Part shown: positions 9,260 to 18,818 of the stretch, piece by piece
Layout of the letters: the number at the start of each line of letters is the position of its first letter
Numbering within the stretch: the stretch's first letter is position 1
Assembly: GCF_031455295.1 (NCBI RefSeq)
Contig: NZ_JAVDSL010000002.1
Span: 186,001 to 250,000, forward strand
DNA from: Leifsonia sp. 1010
GTDB taxonomy: Bacteria; Actinomycetota; Actinomycetes; Actinomycetales; Microbacteriaceae
DNA: 64,000 bases
Direction: 5' to 3'
Program-made: the position numbers and the translations under genes
The notes under the pieces: generated by a model
Told to the model about the DNA's origin: nothing
The model's input: only the letters and a program-made list of their open reading frames with translations
Databases searched by the model: none

Positions 9260-10660
9260 ATGAGCACATCCCCCTTCACGCCAACGGGCAGCATCCGCTC
9301 GCAGACGGATCGCCGCCGGGTCGTCTTCGCCACCGTCATCGGAACGACGGTCGAATGGTACGACTTCTTCATCTATGCCTCCGCGGCCGGCCTCGTCTTC
9401 GGCCAGCTGTTCTTCGCGCCTGCCGGGCCGCAGTTCGCCACGGTGCTGTCGTTCCTGACGGTCGGGGTGAGCTTCCTGTTCCGTCCGCTGGGCGCGTTCC
9501 TCGCCGGACACTTCGGCGACCGGTACGGCCGTCGCCAGGTGCTGGTCGTCACCCTGATCCTGATGGGGCTCGCCACCGCCCTTGTCGGCCTGCTGCCGAC
9601 GTACGAGGCGATCGGCATCGCGGCGCCCATCTTCCTGGTGCTGCTGCGCGTGCTGCAGGGCATCTCGGCCGGCGGCGAGTGGGGCGGCGCCGTCCTGATG
9701 GCGGTCGAGCATGCGCCGACCGCCCGGCGCGGCCTGTTCGGCGCGTCGCCGCAGATCGGCGTGCCGCTCGGCCTGCTGCTCGCCTCGGGTGCGATGGCCC
9801 TGATGACGGTCATCGCCCCCGGTGACGCGTTCCTCGCCTGGGGTTGGCGGGTGCCGTTCCTGTTCTCCGTGGTGCTCATCGCGATCGGATACTGGGTGCG
9901 GCGCCGCGTCGAGGAGAGCCCCGTCTTCACCGAGATCGCGGAGCGCCGCGAGCGCACCCGGATGCCGATCGTGAAGGTGTTCCGCAAGCACGCGCTGCTC
10001 GTGGTCGTCGCCGCCCTGGTCTTCGCCGGCAACAATGCGGTGGGTTACATGACGACCGGGGGATACATCCAGAACTACTCGACCGACCCCGAGGGGCCGC
10101 TGAAGCTCGAGCGCGGCCCCGTGCTGTGGGCGGTCGCGGCCTCCGCCGTGACCTGGCTGGCCGCCACCTGGTTCGCAGGCTGGCTGAGCGACCGCATCGG
10201 CCGCCGCACCACCTACATCATCGGGTGGATCCTGCAGCTGGTCGGCGTGTTCGCGCTCTTCCCGCTGGTCAACACGGCGAACGTCGGCCTGCTGTTCGTC
10301 GGTCTCGCCATCCTCACGATCGGGCTCGGGTTCACGTACGGACCGCAGGCGGCGCTGTACTCGGAGCTGTTCCCGGCATCCATCCGCTTCTCGGGCGTCT
10401 CCATCTCGTACGCGATCGGGGCCATCCTGGGCGGGGCGTTCGCCCCGACGATCGCGACCGCGCTGGTGCAGGCGACCGGGAGCACGCTGTCGGTCACCTG
10501 GTACCTCGCCGGCATGACGCTCCTCGGTCTCATCGCGACGCTGCTGCTGCGCGATCGCACGGGCATCCCGCTCGGTCCCGACCACGAGGCGGAGCAGGCG
10601 GCGAGCCCGATCCGCGGCGTCGGCCGCCGCGCCGAGGCGCCGGAGCCCGTGCGCAACTGA
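9260..10660 (+). CDS. MFS transporter, metabolite:H+ symporter (shikimate/aromatic acid) type
   Basis: From the ATG at 9260 (GGGAG 9 nt upstream) the product has 466 residues and 12 predicted TM helices. Hallmarks of the MHS subfamily are IGTTVEWYDFFIYASAAG in TM1, FRPLGAFLAGHFGDRYGRR (loop 2-3 motif), GISAGGEWGGAVLMAVEHAP and the second-half motif GWLSDRIGRR. Family members import shikimate, dicarboxylates, benzoates or proline/betaine with protons. The upstream GntR-like site shared with the hpa genes suggests an aromatic or hydroxyphenylacetate-type substrate, which is inference. The C-terminus is a soluble Glu/Ala-rich tail. Confidence 0.9.
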   Translation: MSTSPFTPTGSIRSQTDRRRVVFATVIGTTVEWYDFFIYASAAGLVFGQLFFAPAGPQFATVLSFLTVGVSFLFRPLGAFLAGHFGDRYGRRQVLVVTLILMGLATALVGLLPTYEAIGIAAPIFLVLLRVLQGISAGGEWGGAVLMAVEHAPTARRGLFGASPQIGVPLGLLLASGAMALMTVIAPGDAFLAWGWRVPFLFSVVLIAIGYWVRRRVEESPVFTEIAERRERTRMPIVKVFRKHALLVVVAALVFAGNNAVGYMTTGGYIQNYSTDPEGPLKLERGPVLWAVAASAVTWLAATWFAGWLSDRIGRRTTYIIGWILQLVGVFALFPLVNTANVGLLFVGLAILTIGLGFTYGPQAALYSELFPASIRFSGVSISYAIGAILGGAFAPTIATALVQATGSTLSVTWYLAGMTLLGLIATLLLRDRTGIPLGPDHEAEQAASPIRGVGRRAEAPEPVRN

Positions 10661-10691
10661 CGCGCCCCCTCGTCTCGCCCATCGGGCCTAA

Positions 10692-10746
10692 GATTTGCGC
10701 CAAATCTCGGTTTTGAGCGCCCCAAAACCGAGATTTGCGCCAAATC
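10692..10746. repeat. 55-bp imperfect palindrome P2
   Basis: Two 23-nt arms with three mismatches surround a 9-nt loop. Each arm contains GATTTGCGCCAAATC in the same orientation, so it is both an inverted and a direct repeat. It follows the MFS gene and precedes palindrome P3 in a 177-bp gap between convergent genes. A terminator role is likely for the hairpin, although no T-run follows. Confidence 0.65.
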
Positions 10747-10775
10747 GTGACGCGGGGTGTCCTGGGAGGGGTGAG

Positions 10776-10828
10776 ATTCGTGCCGAATGTGCGGAATGGC
10801 GCGCTGAAAGCGCACATTCGGCACGAAT
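10776..10828. repeat. 53-bp perfect-arm palindrome P3
   Basis: The arms at 10776-10793 and 10811-10828 are perfect 18-bp complements beginning ATTCGTGCCGAAT, separated by 17 nt. The same 13-mer forms the centre of palindrome P1 at 2132. It lies 10 bp beyond the stop of the minus-strand hydrolase gene, a position suited to terminating that gene. Confidence 0.7.
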
Positions 10829-10837
10829 GTCGTGGGG

Positions 10838-11641
10838 TTAGCCCGCGACGAAGTGGATGAGGTGGTGCGCCACCGCCTCGCCCGACACGTCGTGCGTCTG
10901 GCCGGCCACGATCGCGAACTCGCCGTCCTGAGCGGCCGCGGCCACGCCCTCCGCACCGAAGCGCAGGAAGCCGGGGCTCTGCTCGCCCGCGAGGCCGAGC
11001 ACCGGCACGCTGATCGCCTGCAGCAGGTCGTCCGGGATGCGGCTGTCGCCCATCGCGGCATCGTCGTACGCGAGGGTGGGGGCGAGCGCCAGCGTGCTCT
11101 CCCACCCGGGCGAACGGCGCATCCCCTCGATTCCGGCATCCGGCACGCCGACGCGCCGGAGGAACAGCTCGACGGCGCCGGCGCGGTCGTCCGCCGCGAG
11201 CGCCTCCGCGAGCTCGCTCGTGTAGGCGGTCGCCGAGGAGAGCATCGGGTCGGGCAGGTACGGCGGCTCGTAGACGGCGACGCGCGGGATGCGGTCCGGA
11301 CCGAGGGCTGCGGCGGCGGCCAGGGCGAGGGCGCCACCCGACGACATGCCGAACAGCGTCGCCGAGCCGCCCGCAGCATCCACGAGGGCGGCGATGTCCT
11401 CGATCTCGCGCGCGACCGCGTCGGCTCGTGCGGACGGATCGCCCAGCCGGTCGCTGCTCTCGCCGCGCCCGCGGCGGTCGTAGAGGACGACCGTCAGCCG
11501 GGCGCGGAGGGCGGCGGCGATCGGGCGCATCGGCCCGGCATCCCGGAAGCACATCGCGCCGTCGACCAGGATCACGGCGGGGCCTGTGCCGTCGATCTCG
11601 TATGCGATCGTGCTGCCGTCGGCGGAGGCGAGGGTGCTCAT
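10838..11641 (-). CDS. Alpha/beta hydrolase
   Basis: The 267-residue protein shows the fold's markers: AVILVDGAMCFRDAG (the usual HG is DG here), VLYDRRGRGESSD, the nucleophile elbow FGMSSGGALAL and GQTHDVSG carrying the probable catalytic His. Length and layout match small esterase or lipase-like hydrolases. The ATG at 11641 is supported by TACGCT 7 nt upstream on the minus strand (leaderless pattern); a TTG nine codons earlier is less likely. Function cannot be narrowed further. The small membrane gene at 11876 lies upstream on the same strand with its own start signal. Confidence 0.85.
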   Translation of the reverse strand: MSTLASADGSTIAYEIDGTGPAVILVDGAMCFRDAGPMRPIAAALRARLTVVLYDRRGRGESSDRLGDPSARADAVAREIEDIAALVDAAGGSATLFGMSSGGALALAAAAALGPDRIPRVAVYEPPYLPDPMLSSATAYTSELAEALAADDRAGAVELFLRRVGVPDAGIEGMRRSPGWESTLALAPTLAYDDAAMGDSRIPDDLLQAISVPVLGLAGEQSPGFLRFGAEGVAAAAQDGEFAIVAGQTHDVSGEAVAHHLIHFVAG

Positions 11642-11678
11642 GGTGTGCAGCGTATCCCCTGCGCTCAACCGGACGGGC

Positions 11679-11876
11679 TCAGCGCCCCTGTCGCCGCCGC
11701 ACGCCGAACCCGATCAGCACCGCTCCGCCGATCGCCACGAGCACGCCGGCGCCGCGCACGAGCCACTGCGTCTCACCGGTCAGCGCATCCACCAGCAGCG
11801 GACCCGCGAGCCCGATGACGACGAGCGCGACTCCCAGGATGAAGAACCAGGGGGAACCGTTCGTCCGCTCGACCAT
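11679..11876 (-). CDS. Small membrane protein, two TM helices
   Basis: A 65-residue protein with two hydrophobic segments, WFFILGVALVVIGLAGPLLV and WLVRGAGVLVAIGGAVLIGF, and a basic end RRRQGR. TAGGCT lies exactly 6 nt before the ATG with no usable Shine-Dalgarno, which supports a leaderless real gene. It has no recognised family. It lies 37 bp upstream of the hydrolase gene on the same strand, so they may be co-transcribed. Confidence 0.6.
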   Translation of the reverse strand: MVERTNGSPWFFILGVALVVIGLAGPLLVDALTGETQWLVRGAGVLVAIGGAVLIGFGVRRRQGR

Positions 11877-11930
11877 GCTCCGAGCCTATCCGGGCGCGGA
11901 TGGTTCGGTCACGGCCGAGCGGACGGCGGT

Positions 11931-13604
11931 TTACGGCAGGTAGTACGTCGGGTTCGGCAGCTTGACGGTCCGGTCGGCGTAGCCGCCGATCAGGTCGCTG
12001 TACTGGTCGCCGAAGTTCGCGACGATGTCGTAGCGGCCGCCGGAGGGCGACTCGATGTGCGCCCGCGTCTGCGACTTGTACTCGATGGTGGTGCACTTGG
12101 CCGTCGCGCAGGTGATGTACGACGGCTGCTGCGAGGCGCCGACGCCCGTCCACTTCGTGTAGAAGTTCTGCGCGGTGAAGCCGGTGTAGCCGACCTTCGC
12201 GAGGTTGCCGAGCGTCGCCGCCTTCTGGTCGTCGTTGCGGCCGGTGAGGCCGATCAGGGTGCACCCGGCCTTCTGGGCGACGGCCGCCAGGGTCGTCATG
12301 TGCGGCGTGGCCGGGAAGCGCTGCTGCTGGACCCACACATCCTGCTCGGCCGGGTTGAACTGGAAGTGCATGTCCGCGACCTCCATGTCGTACGTCCAGA
12401 GCGTGGTGTCGTCCGTGTCGAGCACGATCGCCGGGTTCTTGTGCAGCTTCTTCTCGACGAAACAGGTCGCGGCCAGCACCGGCGCCTGGCGGAGCACGAT
12501 GGAGCGGAGCTCACGGATGTAGGGCGAGTCGGTCTTGTTCGCGATGCCCGTGCCCGGGTCGCCGTAGTACGTGGCGATGGTCTTCTTGACGGAGTCGATG
12601 TTCGGGATGCCCTCGCCGCCCTCCGTGGCCCCGCTCGAGCCGTCGGGCGCCATGGTGAAGTGAGTGCGCGGGGCGAGCTGCGGCTCGGAGACGCCGGGCA
12701 GGTCCGCCGACGGCAGGTAGTAGGTCGGGTTCGGGAGCTTCAGCGCCTCCTCCGCGTAGCCGCCCTGGAGGTCCGACCACTGGTCGCCGATGTTGAGGGT
12801 GATCGTGTAGCCGAGGTCCTGGATGTGCTTCCGCGTCAGCGCCTTGTACTCGACGGTCGTGCAGCTGGCCGCCGCGCACGTGAGGTACGAGGGCTGCTGG
12901 GAGGCGCCGGTGCCGGTCCACTTCGTATAGAACCGGTCGGCCGTGAACGCGGTGTACCCGACCTTGTCGAGATTGCCGAGGGTGGCGGCCTTCTGATTGT
13001 CGTTTCGCCCGGTCAGCCCGAACACCGTGTACCCGAGCGCGGCGGCCTGGTTCACGAAGTCGACCATTCCGGGAGTGGCGGGGAAGCGCTGGCCCTGGAC
13101 CCACACATCCTGCTCGGCCGGGTTGAACTGGAAGTGCATGTCCGCGACCTCCATGTCGTACGTCCAGAGCGTGGTGTCGTCCGCGTCGAAGACGATCGCG
13201 GGCTTCTGGCCCTGCTGCACGGCGCGGTCGTACTCGGCCTTGAGCTCCGCCTTCTCGCGGCCGAGGATGCCACCGAGCTCGCGGATGTACGGCGAGTCGG
13301 TCTTGTTCGCGATGCCGGTGCCGGGGTCGCCGTAGTACGTGGCGATCGTCTTCTTGACGGAGTCGATGTTCGGGATGCCTTCGCCCCCCTGGGTCGCTCC
13401 GCTCGAGCCGTCGGGCGACATGGTGAACGAGGTGCGCGGCGCGAGTGCGGCGTCACCATGGCCGTGTCCGTTGCCGGGCCCCGGATCCCAGGCGAGTGCT
13501 GCCGGAGCATCCGCCAGGCCGACGCCGAGCGCGAGCACGAGAGCGCTCGCGGCGCCGACGAACACGCGGCGGAACCGGGAGGGGGAGTGGAGGGAGTCGG
13601 ACAT
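11931..13604 (-). CDS. Secreted HAD acid phosphatase with two tandem catalytic domains
   Basis: The 557-residue protein begins with a signal peptide (basic start, VFVGAASALVLALGVGLADA, likely cut near residue 38). Two near-identical HAD phosphatase domains follow, at about 54-298 and 309-557. Each has motif I (FDADDTTLW at 139; LDTDDTTLW at 395), the Thr/Arg motif GLTGRND, and motif IV (NIGDQWSDL; NFGDQYSDL). Both nucleophile and acid/base Asp are kept in each copy, so both may be active. Acid phosphatases of this family usually carry one domain. The product ends at the second domain's PNPTYYLP, mirroring the end of the first. Confidence 0.88.
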   Translation of the reverse strand: MSDSLHSPSRFRRVFVGAASALVLALGVGLADAPAALAWDPGPGNGHGHGDAALAPRTSFTMSPDGSSGATQGGEGIPNIDSVKKTIATYYGDPGTGIANKTDSPYIRELGGILGREKAELKAEYDRAVQQGQKPAIVFDADDTTLWTYDMEVADMHFQFNPAEQDVWVQGQRFPATPGMVDFVNQAAALGYTVFGLTGRNDNQKAATLGNLDKVGYTAFTADRFYTKWTGTGASQQPSYLTCAAASCTTVEYKALTRKHIQDLGYTITLNIGDQWSDLQGGYAEEALKLPNPTYYLPSADLPGVSEPQLAPRTHFTMAPDGSSGATEGGEGIPNIDSVKKTIATYYGDPGTGIANKTDSPYIRELRSIVLRQAPVLAATCFVEKKLHKNPAIVLDTDDTTLWTYDMEVADMHFQFNPAEQDVWVQQQRFPATPHMTTLAAVAQKAGCTLIGLTGRNDDQKAATLGNLAKVGYTGFTAQNFYTKWTGVGASQQPSYITCATAKCTTIEYKSQTRAHIESPSGGRYDIVANFGDQYSDLIGGYADRTVKLPNPTYYLP

Positions 13605-13637
13605 GATCGCACCTTCGCCATCGGGCGGCCGTCGTGA

Positions 13638-15508
<1,871 letters not shown>

Positions 15509-15523
15509 TCGGCGCGGTCGCCG

Positions 15524-15805
15524 TCAGGGAACCGGTGCCAGATCCACCTCGTCGGCGATCGCCTCCAACGCTGACGGCAGTGACGGGAACGTCGTGCCGT
15601 AGACGAGACCCGAGGGACCGGCGGCCGTCCACGCCTGCGCGCCCCGGGTGACGCGCCCGACGAGGTAGCGGCGGTGGCCGCCCAGCACCTGACGCTGGGC
15701 GAGCGGCAGCGTGAGCGGAAAGGCGTACACGTCGCCCTGCGGGCTGACGACCAGCTCCCAGCGGGCCCGTCCCGGACTGAACTTGCTCGTGAAGATGCGC
15801 GACAT
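15524..15805 (-). CDS. Hypothetical protein, 93 residues
   Basis: A small soluble product starting MSRIFTSKFSPGRARWELVV and containing RRYLVGRVTRGAQAW. It converges on sufU with a 15-bp gap. No family is recognised and no strong ribosome site is visible before the ATG. Mixed beta-type composition and normal codon use favour a real gene, but the evidence is modest. The 126-bp gap between this gene and the MarR gene holds no clear feature. Confidence 0.5.
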   Translation of the reverse strand: MSRIFTSKFSPGRARWELVVSPQGDVYAFPLTLPLAQRQVLGGHRRYLVGRVTRGAQAWTAAGPSGLVYGTTFPSLPSALEAIADEVDLAPVP

Positions 15806-15931
15806 GATCGACCGTTTGTACCGCGTGGCCGCGCGCCGTCGCCACGAACATGACGACCTGTTGCGAAAACCTGCGCCGCGTTACGCCGGAGGTGTGTCGG
15901 GGCGTCTTCCGCGGGTGCTGTCGGGCACCGG

Positions 15932-16441
15932 TCACGGCTCCAGCCGGGAGAGCCAGACGGTGAGGATGCGCTCGAGCTCGGCGGCATCCCGTGGGCTCAG
16001 TTCGTCGATGAGGCGGCGCTCGTTGGCGAGGTGATCCGTGAAGGCGGCGTCGATGGTCTCGCGTCCGCGCGAGGTGAGCGCCACGACCCGGCCGCGGCCG
16101 TCGGTCTCGGAGGCGCGGCGGGTGACGAGACCGGCGCGCTCCAGGCGGTCGATGCGTTTCGTCATGCCGCCGGTGGTGATCATGGTGTGCTCGGCGAGTT
16201 CGCCGGCCGTCCGCTCGTAGGGTGCTCCAGCGCGGCGCAGGGTGGCGAGTACGTCGAAGTCGCCCTCGGCGAGACCGTGCGCCTCGTAGACGGCCACCAG
16301 CTCGTCGGTGAGCCGGGCGGCGACGCGGTGCAGTCGACCGATGACGCCCTGCGGCGACGGGTCGAGGTCCGGACGCTCGCGGCGCCACTCGGCCTGGATG
16401 CGCGCGACGGCGTCGGTCTTCTCTGCGGGTTCCTGGTCCAT
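15932..16441 (-). CDS. MarR family transcriptional regulator
   Basis: The 169-residue protein has the winged helix of MarR: FDVLATLRRAGAPYERTAGE, ELAEHTMITTGGMTKRIDRL (recognition helix) and LVTRRASETDGRGRVVALTS (wing). The ATG at 16441 lies 6 nt after TATTGT (16453-16448, minus strand), so translation is probably leaderless. It diverges from an EamA exporter, with only 39 bp between the starts, and a 33-bp dyad covers that gap. Autorepression and repression of the exporter, relieved by a small ligand, is the expected circuit. Confidence 0.9.
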   Translation of the reverse strand: MDQEPAEKTDAVARIQAEWRRERPDLDPSPQGVIGRLHRVAARLTDELVAVYEAHGLAEGDFDVLATLRRAGAPYERTAGELAEHTMITTGGMTKRIDRLERAGLVTRRASETDGRGRVVALTSRGRETIDAAFTDHLANERRLIDELSPRDAAELERILTVWLSRLEP

Positions 16442-16444
16442 CCC

Positions 16445-16487
16445 TTCACAATACCTTCCATGGAAGCTAAAGTAGCTTCCATGGAAG
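16445..16487. promoter_or_regulatory. Divergent promoter with MarR operator
   Basis: A perfect 33-bp dyad (16455-16487) holds two copies of the palindrome CTTCCATGGAAG, at 16455-16466 and 16476-16487. Forward signals are TTCACA (16445-16450), a 17-bp spacer containing the first palindrome, and TAAAGT (16468-16473). The reverse -10 is TATTGT at 16453-16448. The exporter's ATG lies inside the second palindrome, so bound regulator would cover both promoters and the start codon. Confidence 0.75.
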
Positions 16488-17410
16488 ATAACCGACCCAC
16501 CTCGACCTGGCGGTGGATGCTCGTCACCGCCATCGCGCCCGTCGCGTGGGGCTCCACGTACGTCGTCACGCGGGCCGTGCTGCCCGACGATGCGCTCTGG
16601 GGAGCCGTCATCCGCGCCCTCCCGGCCGGAGTGATCCTGCTGGCGATCAGTCGTCGCCGTCCGCACGGTGCCTGGTGGTGGCGGTCCGCCGTGCTGGGCG
16701 TGCTGAACACCGGCGGCTTCTTCGCGCTGGTCTACGCGGTGGCGCAACGCCTGCCCTCCGGCGTCGCCTCGACGGTCATGGCGGCGTCACCGCTCGTGAT
16801 GATGGCGGCCGGCCGGATCATCCTCGGGCAGCGGCCGCGCGCGCTGGCACTCGCGGGAGGTGCGGCGGGCATCGTGGGCGTCGCGCTCATGCTGTTCGGG
16901 GGAGCGGATGCGGTCGACGGACTCGGGGTCGTCCTCGCGGTGACCGCCCTGGTCGGCTCGGCGATCGGCTACGCGCTCGCGACGCGCTGGGGAGCGGTCG
17001 ACCTGATCGCGTCCACCGCCTGGCAGCTGCTGGCCGGCGGGCTGCTCGTGCTGCCGGTCGCCGTGATCGTCGAAGGCGCGCCTCCGGCGCTGGACGGCGC
17101 GGCGATCGCCGGGTTCGCCTACGTCACCGTGATCGCGACCGCACTGGCGTTCGTCGCGTGGTTCGCGGGCCTGCGGCACCTGCCGGCCGGAACGGTCGGA
17201 CTGATCGGGCTGCTCAACCCCGTCACCGGCGTGGTGCTCGGCGCGCTGGTCGCGGGGGAGGCGCTGAGCGGGCGGCAGCTGGTGGGACTCGCGATCGTGC
17301 TGGCGGGCATCGCGCTCGGTCGGCTGCCGAAGGACTCCAGGAAGCTGCGGGTCGGCGCGCAGAACGTCGAGCCGGTCGAACCGGTCGAGAAGTCGAGGAT
17401 GCGGTCGTAG
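16481..17410 (+). CDS. EamA family drug/metabolite exporter
   Basis: The 309-residue protein has ten TM helices in two EamA repeats (start IAPVAWGSTYVVTRAVLP; second repeat near GLGVVLAVTALVGSAIGYA). The second ATG of two in the dyad (16481) sits 7 nt after TAAAGT and is the better leaderless start; 16460 is the other. Members export amino acids, nucleosides or drugs. The last 29 residues (after ALGRLP) are encoded by DNA antisense to a fragment of a dyp peroxidase gene, so the original C-terminus has been replaced. Confidence 0.88.
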   Translation: MEDNRPTSTWRWMLVTAIAPVAWGSTYVVTRAVLPDDALWGAVIRALPAGVILLAISRRRPHGAWWWRSAVLGVLNTGGFFALVYAVAQRLPSGVASTVMAASPLVMMAAGRIILGQRPRALALAGGAAGIVGVALMLFGGADAVDGLGVVLAVTALVGSAIGYALATRWGAVDLIASTAWQLLAGGLLVLPVAVIVEGAPPALDGAAIAGFAYVTVIATALAFVAWFAGLRHLPAGTVGLIGLLNPVTGVVLGALVAGEALSGRQLVGLAIVLAGIALGRLPKDSRKLRVGAQNVEPVEPVEKSRMRS

Positions 17411-17494
17411 TTGCCCTTCGGGTCGCCGGCGAACATCCGCTCCAGCATCCGCTCGATCACCCAGAGCGCACGGGAGTAGCCGAAGAAGTAGGTG
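17323..17494 (-). pseudogene. 3' fragment of a dyp peroxidase gene
   Basis: These 172 bp align without gaps to 18819-18990, the 3' end of the intact dyp gene, at about 90% identity (17 mismatches by eye), in the same orientation. The frame is still open: MIERMLERMFAGDPKGNYDR versus VIERMLERMFVGDPEGSYDR in the intact protein. Several differences change amino acids, so it looks like a diverged homologue's end rather than a fresh copy. It overlaps the 3' end of the EamA gene on the other strand. Confidence 0.8.
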
Positions 17495-17527
17495 TCTTCG
17501 AGCCGGGCTCAGTGAAGGGTGATGCGC

Positions 17528-17827
17528 TCACTCCTGAATGAGCGTCACTCCTCCGTCTCCCGGGTCAGAGACGGTTGCGGCGGTAGCCACGCCCAGTGCC
17601 ACCGCGAAAGCGATCGACAAGCTGAGCGCGACAATCGCGGTGGTGAGCAGTGCCACCGACCGAGGTCGCTGTCGGGCCAATCGCACCGAGACCCAAACGA
17701 GGAGGACGGCCGCACCGATAAGAGCGGGCCACACGACCGGGGCAAGTACGCTGACCGCTATGGAGGCGACCAGGAGCCATCGGTCGGTCACAGCGGGCTC
17801 GGTTCTGGTCGTTGCCGGGGCGATCAT
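17528..17827 (-). CDS. Small membrane protein, unrecognised
   Basis: A 99-residue protein with two or three hydrophobic segments, LLVASIAVSVLAPVVWPALI running into GAAVLLVWVSVRLA, and SVALLTTAIVALSLSIAFAV, then a short acidic tail. The ATG at 17827 lies 2 bp after the stop of the secreted-protein gene, so the two form an operon. It resembles no family I know. Both genes sit inside the segment flanked by the two dyp copies and look less GC-rich than their neighbours. Confidence 0.6.
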   Translation of the reverse strand: MIAPATTRTEPAVTDRWLLVASIAVSVLAPVVWPALIGAAVLLVWVSVRLARQRPRSVALLTTAIVALSLSIAFAVALGVATAATVSDPGDGGVTLIQE

Positions 17828-17829
17828 GG

Positions 17830-18579
17830 TCAGACGTTCTTCAGGGTCGCGCTGGTGAGCCGGGTGCCCTTGTAGATGAGCTGCTGCTGCTTGTTGGCGC
17901 TGAAGAGAGAGCCCTTGAAAGCGAGCGCCATGTTGTACCTGACGGTGCATGCGCCCGAACCGCCGGAGACGTAGTTGCTCTGGCTGGTGCTGATGTTCCA
18001 GACTCCGGCTGCCCCGGTGAACCACCCCGTGCACTCCAGATTGCGGGTCACGTTGGTGGATGTTGCTTCGAAGACGTATCGCATGGTGAAGGTGCCGGTC
18101 GTGACCCCGAACAGGCTTGCGTTCACCGGGTAGGTCGCCGTGTACCGGGGGTTGGAGGCGGCAGTCTGAATGTGGGGTGCACTCGCGGCGTTCCGCGCCG
18201 TCGCTCGCTTGCTGTCGGGGACGCTGTGTTGCGACGCCGTCGTGATGGAGCCGGCACTGGTGCGTGCCGGCGCCGGCAGTGCGACGGTTGCACTGCCCGA
18301 GGTCAGGGTCGGGGCACCCGAGCTGAATTGCATCAGCGACAGCGGGTCCTCCTCGATCGCGTCGGCGACCCGCTCCTGTTCAGCCGCAGGCAGCTGGTCG
18401 AACGTCTGGTCGAGGGCGGCATCGGCGGCGTCGCTGACGTTCAATGCGTCCACGAAGTCGCTGAACAGGGCCTCGGCCGAAGCCGGTTCCTCGTCCGCAT
18501 TCGCCGCGGTGATCCCCGTCCCAAGAACCAGGCCCAGCACAATGCCGCTTGCCGACGCCACCTTCGTCAGTCGGTTCAT
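17830..18579 (-). CDS. Secreted protein of unknown function
   Basis: The 249-residue product starts at the ATG at 18579, which has GGAGA 5 nt upstream. A clear signal peptide (basic start, VASASGIVLGLVLGTGITAANA) is cut near residue 29. An acidic helical region (EALFSDFVDALNVSDAADAA), a Ser/Ala-rich linker and a beta-rich C-terminal domain with two Cys (NLECTGWF, GACTVRYN) follow. No family is recognised. It is the first gene of a two-gene operon inside the dyp-flanked insertion and is likely exported and folded with one disulfide. Confidence 0.65.
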   Translation of the reverse strand: MNRLTKVASASGIVLGLVLGTGITAANADEEPASAEALFSDFVDALNVSDAADAALDQTFDQLPAAEQERVADAIEEDPLSLMQFSSGAPTLTSGSATVALPAPARTSAGSITTASQHSVPDSKRATARNAASAPHIQTAASNPRYTATYPVNASLFGVTTGTFTMRYVFEATSTNVTRNLECTGWFTGAAGVWNISTSQSNYVSGGSGACTVRYNMALAFKGSLFSANKQQQLIYKGTRLTSATLKNV

Positions 18580-18818
18580 CTGAGTCTCCGATTCGCACAT
18601 CTTCCAACGCGCGGGTTCGCGCGAACGTCCGGGGCCAAGGCCCTTCCTTACCCAGGTAGACGACGGCGTCTATCGAATCGTGACGCGCAGACAGCCGAGC
18701 TGCTCGGCTATGAATGCAACCGCCGGCCGCGGACTCCGAACGGCGGTTTGTGACGCTGTCGGCCCCGCGGGCTATGCCTCACCCTGTTCGCGGAGCCGCT
18801 GGATCGAGCGCCCGGTCA
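18580..18818. other. Gene-free stretch at the right edge of the insertion
   Basis: This stretch carries the ribosome site of the secreted-protein gene and presumably its promoter. No integrase, repeat or RNA gene is visible. It ends where the dyp similarity begins (18819), so the right junction of the inserted DNA lies at or before that point. Confidence 0.4.
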
